From Pseudomonas anuradhapurensis (GTDB lineage Bacteria > Pseudomonadota > Gammaproteobacteria > Pseudomonadales > Pseudomonadaceae), in contig NZ_CP077097.1 in assembly GCF_014269225.2 (NCBI RefSeq), forward strand, positions 1,804,001-1,868,000: a stretch of 64,000 bases of DNA, read 5' to 3'. Each line of letters begins with the position of its first letter. Position 1 is the stretch's first letter. This document shows positions 56,125 to 64,000 of the stretch, piece by piece. The notes below the pieces were generated by a model. The model saw nothing but the letters and a program-made list of their open reading frames with translations, had not been told where the DNA came from and did not search any database. The translations under genes and the position numbers were made by a program.

Positions 56125-58050
56125 TCACATGTCGTCAAAGTACCGCTCATGCCAATCCACCAACGGCTGCGGCGAGTTGAGCTTCTGCCCGTAGATCACC
56201 GAATACGACAGCACGTTCTGCACGTACTGGCGGGTCTCGTCGAACGGGATGGATTCCACCCACACATCGAAGCTCAGGTGCTTGGCACCTTTGAGCCACT
56301 GCCGCACCCGCCCTGGCCCGGCGTTGTAGGCCGCCGACGCGAGTACCCGGTTGCCGTTGAACTGGCTGTGCACCTGGCTCAGATAGGCGGCGCCGAGCTG
56401 GATGTTCTTGTCCGGGTTGAGCACCTGTGCCGGCGATGCCAGGGGAATGCTGAACTTGCGCGCGGTTTCCTTGGCGGTGGAGGGCATCAGCTGCATCAGG
56501 CCGCTGGCGCCCACCGGGGAGCGTGCATCCTCCATGAAGGCACTCTCCTGGCGGGTAATGGCGAATACCCAGCTCGAGTGCAGGCCGCGGACCTTGGCTT
56601 CACGCACCAGGGTGTCGCGGTGGGCCATCGGGAAGCGGATGTCCAGGTCGTCCCAGTACTGTGCCTGGCTGATGGTACGAATGGCCGGGAAGTACCAGCG
56701 CAGGTCGTAGCCCAGGCGCGCCTGGGCGACCATTTCGTCACGGTTGAAGTGGCGGCTGACGTGGTACCACTCGCGGCGGCCTTCGACGATCTGGCCGCGG
56801 GCATGGAACTCCAGCGCGCGGCGGATGCCCGGAGTGTTGCGCACCTTGTTGACCAGCTGCGGGCTGAGTACCAGCGGCTTGTTGTTCAGCTGGTAGGGGG
56901 TCTGTGCCCGGTCGGCGGCGAGGAAGCCGTAGAAGTCACGCTCGCGCGCCACGTTCTTGTACAGCAACGGCACTTGCGGGTTGTTCGGCTGCGCCAGCTC
57001 CAGGCTGCGGGCTTGCCAGTACTTCCAGCGGCTGCTGCTGGCCAGGTCCTGCGGCAAGCGCTTGGTCAGCTCGTAGGCGTCCTCCCAGCGGCCCAGGCGC
57101 AGCAGCAGGCGCAGGCGCCACTCGCTGACGGTGTTATCGCGCAGCTCCGGGTCGTAGCGGGTCATCAGGTCGAGTGCGCGCGGGTCGTAGCGACGGGCCA
57201 GGGTAAGGCCGATCTCACGGGCGATCGCCACCTTCTCGTCGCGGGAAAAATGCATGCGCTGGGCGTAGTCGTCGAGCAGCGCCATGGCCCGTTCCGGGTC
57301 CTGCCGGGCCAGGCGACGCAGGCCGAGGCTGACCACGTCGGACATGGCTTCGTTGGCCGGGGTGAAGCGCGACGGCTGATTGAGCAGTTCGGGCTTTTGC
57401 GCCACGTCGACCAGCAGGCGCCCTTGCGGGCCGAGGGTGGTCAGGGTCTGGACCAGATTGTTGGCCAGGCTGTAGTTGCGCGCCTGGGCCGCCAGCTTGG
57501 TGCGTTGCCAGCGCTTGGCCTCGGTCAGCTGGCCTTCGGCTGCCCACATGGCGAACAGCGTGTCGCAGGTGGCCGGCTGCGACTTGCCGACGTTCCATAG
57601 CTTGTCGGCGGTGGCGTAGCCCTCGGCACGCAGGCCATGGCTGAGCTGGTACTGGCCGTTGAGGCAGTCCAGTTCGGTGAAGTTGAGCTTGGGGTCGTAG
57701 TACTTGACGAAGGTATCCCAGTCGCCGCGTTCGGCCAGCCAGCGCAGCCAGCGCAGCTTCATCCAGTTGGCCTGGGGCAGGTCGCCATGCTTGGCGAGGA
57801 AGTCTTCGATTTCCTGGTTGCTGGCGCTTTTCAGGCGCGCGGTGAGTTCGTCATAGGCCAGGTAGGGCGTCAGCGGGTAGTCGCTGAGGGCCTGGGCATA
57901 GCGCAGGTACGGGCCCTTGTCGCCCTTGGCCAGCGCGCGCTTGGCCTCGTCATAGTATTGGCGTTGCAGGGTAAGGTCGGCGGCCTGCGCCGCGCCGGTG
58001 GCGGCGGTGAGCAGCAGGCAGGATGCAATGTGTAACAGGCGGCTGCGCAT
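56125..58050 (-). CDS. slt: Soluble lytic murein transglycosylase
   Basis: A 641-residue periplasmic enzyme that cleaves peptidoglycan glycan strands with 1,6-anhydro product formation. The signal peptide is MRSRLLHIASCLLLTAATGA with cleavage after AQA. A long superhelical U/L domain covers about 30-450. The C-terminal catalytic domain has the active Glu in ITRQESAFMEDARSPVGASG followed by LMQLMPSTAKETA, as in Slt70. ATG 58050 is taken for the signal peptide; ATG 58074 would add eight residues. Confidence 0.94.
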   Translation of the reverse strand: MRSRLLHIASCLLLTAATGAAQAADLTLQRQYYDEAKRALAKGDKGPYLRYAQALSDYPLTPYLAYDELTARLKSASNQEIEDFLAKHGDLPQANWMKLRWLRWLAERGDWDTFVKYYDPKLNFTELDCLNGQYQLSHGLRAEGYATADKLWNVGKSQPATCDTLFAMWAAEGQLTEAKRWQRTKLAAQARNYSLANNLVQTLTTLGPQGRLLVDVAQKPELLNQPSRFTPANEAMSDVVSLGLRRLARQDPERAMALLDDYAQRMHFSRDEKVAIAREIGLTLARRYDPRALDLMTRYDPELRDNTVSEWRLRLLLRLGRWEDAYELTKRLPQDLASSSRWKYWQARSLELAQPNNPQVPLLYKNVARERDFYGFLAADRAQTPYQLNNKPLVLSPQLVNKVRNTPGIRRALEFHARGQIVEGRREWYHVSRHFNRDEMVAQARLGYDLRWYFPAIRTISQAQYWDDLDIRFPMAHRDTLVREAKVRGLHSSWVFAITRQESAFMEDARSPVGASGLMQLMPSTAKETARKFSIPLASPAQVLNPDKNIQLGAAYLSQVHSQFNGNRVLASAAYNAGPGRVRQWLKGAKHLSFDVWVESIPFDETRQYVQNVLSYSVIYGQKLNSPQPLVDWHERYFDDM

Positions 58051-58271
58051 GATACGTCCGGGCAGTTGAACCATGGGGAAGTGACGGCGGAGCCAGCACT
58101 GTTGGAAGCTATAGCCTTAGCTTAGCCGTTTGCCGGCGGCGGGTGAAAGCACTGTGCTTGTATCGGGATATTAAGTTCGACCAGTTGTCGCCCAACCCTG
58201 GTCTACCGGCCAGGCAGATGCCGTCCGGGGCCAAGTCAGGTAGAATGCGCGCCCGATTTATGGAGACCAAC

Positions 58272-60200
58272 ATGACCCTGCTCAAATTCAGCGATGTGTC
58301 CCTTGCATTCGGCGCCATGCCGCTGCTGGACCACGTGTCCTGGCAGATCGCTCGTGGCGAGCGGGTGTGCATCATCGGCCGCAACGGCACCGGCAAGTCG
58401 AGCATGCTGCGCCTGGTCAAGGGCGAGCAGAAGGGTGACGACGGCGAGATCTGGCGTGCCCCGGGGCTGAAGATCGGTGAGCTGCCACAGGAGCTGCCGG
58501 TGGCCGACGAGCGCACGGTGTTCGACGTGGTGGCCGCCGGCCTGGATGGCGTCGGCGAGTTGCTGGCGCAGTTCCATCACCTGAGCCTGAATATCCAGGG
58601 CGATGAAGACCTGGAAAAACTCATGCACGTGCAACACGAGCTGGAAGCCCGTGACGGCTGGCGCCTGCAGCAGGTGGTGGAAAGCACCCTCAGCCGCCTG
58701 CAACTGCCGGCCGACAAGACCCTGGCCGAGCTGTCCGGTGGCTGGCGCCGCCGTGTGCTCCTGGCCCAGGCACTGGTGTCGGAGCCGGACCTGCTGCTGC
58801 TCGATGAGCCGACCAACCACCTGGACATCGGTGCCATCGCTTGGCTCGAAGAGGCCCTGCGCGGCTTCAACGGCGCGGTGCTGTTCATTACCCACGACCG
58901 GTCCTTCCTGCAGAACCTGGCCACCCGCATCCTCGAGCTGGACCGTGGCGGCCTGATCGACTGGAACGGTGACTATGCCAGCTTCCTGGTGCACAAGGAG
59001 GCCGCGCTGGCCGCCGAGGAAACCGCCAACGCGCTGTTCGACAAGCGCCTGGCCCAGGAAGAGGTATGGATCCGCCAGGGCATCAAGGCCCGCCGTACGC
59101 GCAATGAAGGCCGGGTGCGCGCACTCAAGGCTTTGCGTGTGGAGCGCAGCGAACGCCGCGAGCGCCAGGGCAAGGCCAACATCCAGATCGAGGCGGCGGA
59201 AAAGTCTGGCAAGCAGGTGATGGTGCTGGAGAACGTCAGCTTCCATCACCCGGACGGGCCGATGCTGGTGAAGGATTTTTCCATGGTCCTGCAGCGCGAG
59301 GACCGCATCGGCCTGCTGGGTGCCAACGGTACCGGCAAGACCACCTTGCTCAAGCTGATGCTCGGCGACCTGCAGCCGACCTCGGGCAAGGTCGAGCGCG
59401 GGACCAAGCTGGAAGTGGCCTACTTCGACCAGATGCGCCACCAGCTCGACCTGGAAAAGACGGTGATCGACAACCTGGCCGAAGGCCGCGACTTCATCGA
59501 GATCGATGGCCAGAACCGCCACGTGCTGAGCTACCTGGGCGATTTCCTGTTCAGCCCGCAGCGTGCCCGTACGCCGGTCAAGGCGCTGTCCGGTGGCGAA
59601 CGCGCACGGCTGTTGCTGGCCAAGTTGTTCAGCAAGCCGGCCAACCTGCTGGTGCTGGACGAACCGACCAACGACCTGGACGTGGAAACCCTCGAGCTGC
59701 TCGAAGAGGTGCTGTCCAACTACAAGGGTACCGTGCTGATGGTCAGCCACGACCGGGCCTTCCTCGATAACGTCGTCACCAGCACCCTGGTGTTCGAGGG
59801 CGAGGGCAAGGTGCGCGAGTACGTGGGGGGTTATGAAGACTGGATCCGCCAGGGTGGTTCGCCGAAGTTGCTGGGCGTGACCGAGAGCAAGGGCGGCAAG
59901 TCCGAGCTCAACAGCGCGGTGGTCGAAAAGGTCGAGGCCAAGCCTGCACCGGCGCCGGTTGTTGCGGCGGCCGATGCCTCGAAGAAGAAGCTCAGCTACA
60001 AGCTGCAGCGCGAGCTGGAGATGCTGCCTGGGCAGATCGACGAACTGGAGCAGCGCATGGCCGAAGCTCAGGAAGAGGTGAATGCGGCGGGCTTCTATCA
60101 GCGGCCGATTGCGGAAACCTCGGCAGTGCTGGCGAAGATCGAGAAGCTACAGGCCGAGCTGGATGTGCTGGTCGAGCGCTGGGCCGAGCTGGAAGGCTGA
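58272..60200 (+). CDS. uup: ABC-F ATPase, Uup type
   Basis: A 642-residue soluble protein with two ATPase modules and no membrane domain. Module 1: GRNGTGKS, LSGGWRRRVLLAQA, LLLLDEPTNHLD. Module 2: GANGTGKT, LSGGERARLLLAKL, LVLDEPTNDLD. The C-terminal extension (about 560-640) is the charged coiled coil typical of Uup. ABC-F proteins act on ribosomes; Uup has also been linked to transposon excision and branched-DNA handling. GGAG nine bases before ATG 58272. Confidence 0.94.
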   Translation: MTLLKFSDVSLAFGAMPLLDHVSWQIARGERVCIIGRNGTGKSSMLRLVKGEQKGDDGEIWRAPGLKIGELPQELPVADERTVFDVVAAGLDGVGELLAQFHHLSLNIQGDEDLEKLMHVQHELEARDGWRLQQVVESTLSRLQLPADKTLAELSGGWRRRVLLAQALVSEPDLLLLDEPTNHLDIGAIAWLEEALRGFNGAVLFITHDRSFLQNLATRILELDRGGLIDWNGDYASFLVHKEAALAAEETANALFDKRLAQEEVWIRQGIKARRTRNEGRVRALKALRVERSERRERQGKANIQIEAAEKSGKQVMVLENVSFHHPDGPMLVKDFSMVLQREDRIGLLGANGTGKTTLLKLMLGDLQPTSGKVERGTKLEVAYFDQMRHQLDLEKTVIDNLAEGRDFIEIDGQNRHVLSYLGDFLFSPQRARTPVKALSGGERARLLLAKLFSKPANLLVLDEPTNDLDVETLELLEEVLSNYKGTVLMVSHDRAFLDNVVTSTLVFEGEGKVREYVGGYEDWIRQGGSPKLLGVTESKGGKSELNSAVVEKVEAKPAPAPVVAAADASKKKLSYKLQRELEMLPGQIDELEQRMAEAQEEVNAAGFYQRPIAETSAVLAKIEKLQAELDVLVERWAELEG

Positions 60201-60215
60201 TCGGCGTCAGCCTGG

Positions 60216-60314
60216 GCCGGCGTCTTCGCGGGCTTGCCCGCTCCCACAGGTCCTCCACAGATTTTCAGCTCTGTGCAGTCCCTGTGGGAGCGGGCAAGCC
60301 CGCGAAAGGGCCGG
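60216..60314. repeat. REP doublet (family B)
   Basis: Inverted copies at 60216-60250 and 60281-60314, each with a GCGGGCTTGCCCGC-type stem and the CTCCCACAGG end. They lie between the convergent uup and universal-stress genes, 16 bases past uup. Confidence 0.92.
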
Positions 60315-60325
60315 TACAGGTCAAA

Positions 60326-60766
60326 TCATTCTTTTTTCTGCAGCCTTACCGCCAGCACATCGCACGGCGCGCCATGCAGCACATCATTGGCCGTGGAACC
60401 CAGCAGCAACGCCAGGCCATGGCGGCCGTGGCTGCCGACCACGATCAGGTCGCACTTCTGGTCCTTGGCCAGCTGGTGGATTTCCTGGCGCGGCTGGCCA
60501 TAGGTCAGGTGCGAGTCGCCGCGGTGGATGTCCGGGTACTTGTTGAACAGGCGTTCCATGCGCTCCTTGGCCTGGTCGAACTGCTGCTGTTGCAGTTGCG
60601 ACAGGTCCATGGGTACGTCACCGCCGAACGCCATGGCCATCGGCTCGACGATATGTACCAGTGAAACCTTGGCATTTGACGGTGTCGCCAGCGCCATGGC
60701 GCGTTTGATCACCGGGTCGCATTCTTCGGTCAGGTCGACGGCGACCAGAAGATGTTCGTATTGCAT
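60326..60766 (-). CDS. Universal stress protein (UspA family)
   Basis: A 146-residue UspA-fold protein. The N-terminal strand is EHLLVAVDLTEE and the nucleotide-binding motif near the end is VVGSHGRHGLALLLGSTAND, the G-x2-G-x9-G-S/T pattern of ATP-binding Usps. AGGAG eight bases before ATG 60766. It is cytosolic and presumably induced under stress or low oxygen; no specific site seen. Confidence 0.93.
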   Translation of the reverse strand: MQYEHLLVAVDLTEECDPVIKRAMALATPSNAKVSLVHIVEPMAMAFGGDVPMDLSQLQQQQFDQAKERMERLFNKYPDIHRGDSHLTYGQPRQEIHQLAKDQKCDLIVVGSHGRHGLALLLGSTANDVLHGAPCDVLAVRLQKKE

Positions 60767-60876
60767 GAGCGGAACTCCTGACAATCGCGATAGAAGAAGT
60801 ATGGTCGCTTTCGGGCGGGTCTTCCGTGAAAAATGGCTAACCGGCTCATTTGCAACGTTTTATGGGAACTACTGAT

Positions 60877-61314
60877 ATGACGGTATTGCTGGTGGTGTCA
60901 ATCCTTGCGCTGATTCTCAGCCCGCTTTCCTGGTTGCGCACCTCGCGCAAGCAGAGCGAGCAGATGAAGCTGCGCCTGGAGGCGCGGCGCATGGGCCTGG
61001 CCATGCAGTTGGCGCCGCAGCAGTGGCCGCACTGGCTGGAAAGGCCAGCGCCAAGCCCATGCCCGCAATACCATCGGGCGCGCCGTCGCGGGCATGAGGA
61101 CAGCTTCAGCTTCTGGCAGATCAGCCCCGGGGTGTGGTGGAACCAGTGGCGCGAGCCATGTGAAGACCCACGGTTCATGGAGCCCTTGGCGCGCTTGCCC
61201 GCGAGCGTCTACAAGGTCGAAGCCGATGCGCGGATGATTGCCCTGTACTGGACCGAGCGTGGCGATACGGCTGTGTTGCAGGATGTTGCCTACGTCCTCG
61301 AAACGCTGGCCTGA
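60877..61314 (+). CDS. Conserved small membrane-anchored protein, function unknown
   Basis: A 145-residue protein with an N-terminal membrane helix (TVLLVVSILALILSPLSWL), then a basic helix and a soluble domain rich in Trp and Pro (WQISPGVWWNQWREP, YKVEADARMIALYWTERG). I recognise no family. GGGA ten bases before ATG 60877; an ATG at 60850 in frame is less likely. It is divergent from the universal stress gene. Confidence 0.75.
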   Translation: MTVLLVVSILALILSPLSWLRTSRKQSEQMKLRLEARRMGLAMQLAPQQWPHWLERPAPSPCPQYHRARRRGHEDSFSFWQISPGVWWNQWREPCEDPRFMEPLARLPASVYKVEADARMIALYWTERGDTAVLQDVAYVLETLA

Positions 61315-61334
61315 GGCCTGTCATGCACGGGCCC

Positions 61335-61448
61335 TGTAGGAGCGGCCTTGTGTCGCGATGGGGCGCGCAGCGGCCCCGGTTTTTTGCGCCATAGCTGAAA
61401 TTGCCGGGGCCGCTCTGCGGCCCATCGCGACACAAGGCCGCTCCTACA
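61335..61448. repeat. REP doublet (family A)
   Basis: Inverted arms at 61335-61377 and 61406-61448 with the outer TGTAGGAGCGGCCTTGTGTC conserved and inner hairpins slightly different (GGGGCGCGCAGCGGCCCC versus GGGGCCGCTCTGCGGCCC). It follows the small membrane-protein gene by 20 bases. Confidence 0.93.
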
Positions 61449-61481
61449 AGGCTATGCGGCGCTGTGGAACCTCTGTAACGA

Positions 61482-61536
61482 CAAAGCGGCGGCTTGGCAT
61501 TCCCCTGAAGGGATAGGGTGCCAAGTCGCCGCTTTG
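61482..61536. repeat. 18-bp-stem hairpin
   Basis: CAAAGCGGCGGCTTGGCA (61482-61499) pairs with 61519-61536 at 17 of 18 positions around a 19-base loop that itself contains CCC...GGG. There is no T run. It begins 33 bases after the REP doublet. Confidence 0.75.
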
Positions 61537-61655
61537 CGTTCTGCTGCGCAGAAAAGGCCAGGCAGGCCGGGTATTCATCAAGCAAGTGGCAGTGTAGCCG
61601 CCAGGCATTGTCGCGCAAGCTGAAAAACACCGCGCTTCACCGTCGCCTATGGTCA

Positions 61656-61716
61656 ATCGCTGACATGAATGGTCAGCGATCACTGTCATCATGTTTTGTA
61701 CCTGAGCGATACAAAA
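61656..61716. promoter_or_regulatory. Two operator-like inverted repeats upstream of fadB
   Basis: ATCGCTGAC-N7-GTCAGCGAT (61656-61680) and TTTTGTA-N9-TACAAAA (61694-61716), both perfect and separated by only 13 bases. Such symmetry in a fatty-acid-oxidation promoter region suggests regulator binding; no known consensus is matched. Confidence 0.4.
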
Positions 61717-61953
61717 TGACTGGAAAGTCGCGTTTTCACCCGGCTCGTGAGCATTTGACAACGCCGATCTTTTCGGAGAATGTGTGCACACCCAAATCAA
61801 ACGGGCGTATGAATTGAGCGTTTGTATGTCAGCGCGCCAAGCCATACTTCCGAATAGCGCGCTGACGGGTGTGCCTGGGGCAGGGCAGCTAGGCCTGCTT
61901 TTGCTGCAGCGATCGGCGTGTACGTTCAGCTTCCATATCGTGGAGATCAGTTG

Positions 61954-64000
<2,047 letters not shown>

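Larger units (their letters stand above)
61315..61953. other. Repeat-rich intergenic region upstream of fadB
   Basis: 639 bases with no gene I trust. From left to right it contains a REP doublet (61335-61448), a long-stem hairpin (61482-61536), two short inverted repeats (61656-61680 and 61694-61716), a TTGACA at 61755-61760 with a poor -10 17 bases on, spaced CAAAC/GTTTG half-sites (61798-61824) and the fadB ribosome binding site. Confidence 0.7.

Noticed and set aside
61798..61824. CAAAC...GTTTG as a PsrA operator upstream of fadB
   Set aside because: The half-sites are 17 bases apart, whereas the PsrA motif I know of has only a few bases between them.

Overview
The window is chromosomal DNA of a fluorescent pseudomonad, most probably of the Pseudomonas putida group. 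Reasons: high G+C with strongly G/C-ending codons; the Pseudomonas core block crfX-cmpX-sigX-oprF-cobA; a NasS/NasT nitrate sensor pair; an Aer-2 type energy-taxis receptor; and abundant REP palindromes of the type scattered through P. putida genomes. No prophage, plasmid, insertion sequence or CRISPR array was found. The closest things to accessory DNA are a BvgAS-like two-component pair, a lone endolysin-like M15 peptidase next to an SOS-controlled small gene, and the repeat elements.

Layout. 1-8.4 kb: ppsA (PEP synthase), an alpha/beta hydrolase, rraA, a ZntB-like metal transporter, then the envelope-stress block crfX-cmpX-sigX-oprF. 8.4-14.3 kb, minus strand: nitrate assimilation, in transcription order nasS, nasT, a sigma-54 promoter with an ANTAR-type attenuator leader, nasA, a PP2C phosphatase-kinase fusion, cobA. 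The structural genes nirB, nirD and nasC that sit between the kinase and cobA in P. aeruginosa are absent here. 14.4-23.2 kb: pyrD, rmf, rlmKL, a CHASE-PAS-GGDEF diguanylate cyclase, dacB, yggL. 23.2-29.1 kb, minus: BvgS-like hybrid kinase, BvgA-like regulator, dgt. 29.2-34 kb: a three-gene envelope/ribosome-associated cluster (DUF883, YqjE-like, small membrane protein), an ammonium transporter with nitrogen-control motifs, a glutaredoxin-like protein, the M15 peptidase, the LexA-box gene and an RluA-family pseudouridine synthase. 34-42.6 kb: aer-2, a CPBP protease, acnA, rlmM, a complex palindromic repeat, tusA, pdxB. 42.7-47.1 kb: a PA1571-family protein, an MsbA-like ABC exporter, a chemoreceptor, tRNA-Pro(CGG), a small lipoprotein. 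47.3-56.1 kb: moaB-moeA, a glycosyltransferase, a YegS-like lipid kinase, a NarL/DegU-type two-component pair, a pseudo-HPt protein, cheV, a MOSC protein. 56.1-64 kb: slt, uup, a universal stress protein, a small membrane protein, a repeat-rich intergenic region and the first two thirds of fadB, which runs off the window.

How the parts fit. Three themes recur. Nitrogen: NasS releases NasT when nitrate is present; NasT is expected to bind two hexaloop hairpins I can read in the nasA leader and stop the adjacent terminator from forming; the amtB region carries a perfect NtrC-type palindrome. Taxis: aer-2 and cheV each have a clear FliA (sigma-28) promoter, while a third chemoreceptor lacks one and instead has a possible Pho box plus a terminator-like hairpin in its leader. 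Molybdenum cofactor (moaB, moeA) and siroheme (cobA) supply cofactors for nitrate and nitrite reductases encoded elsewhere.

The most informative non-coding signals are the nasA leader, the near-consensus LexA box, four REP doublets with 41-43 nt arms, and a 140-bp nested palindrome ending in GATCAA hexamer repeats.
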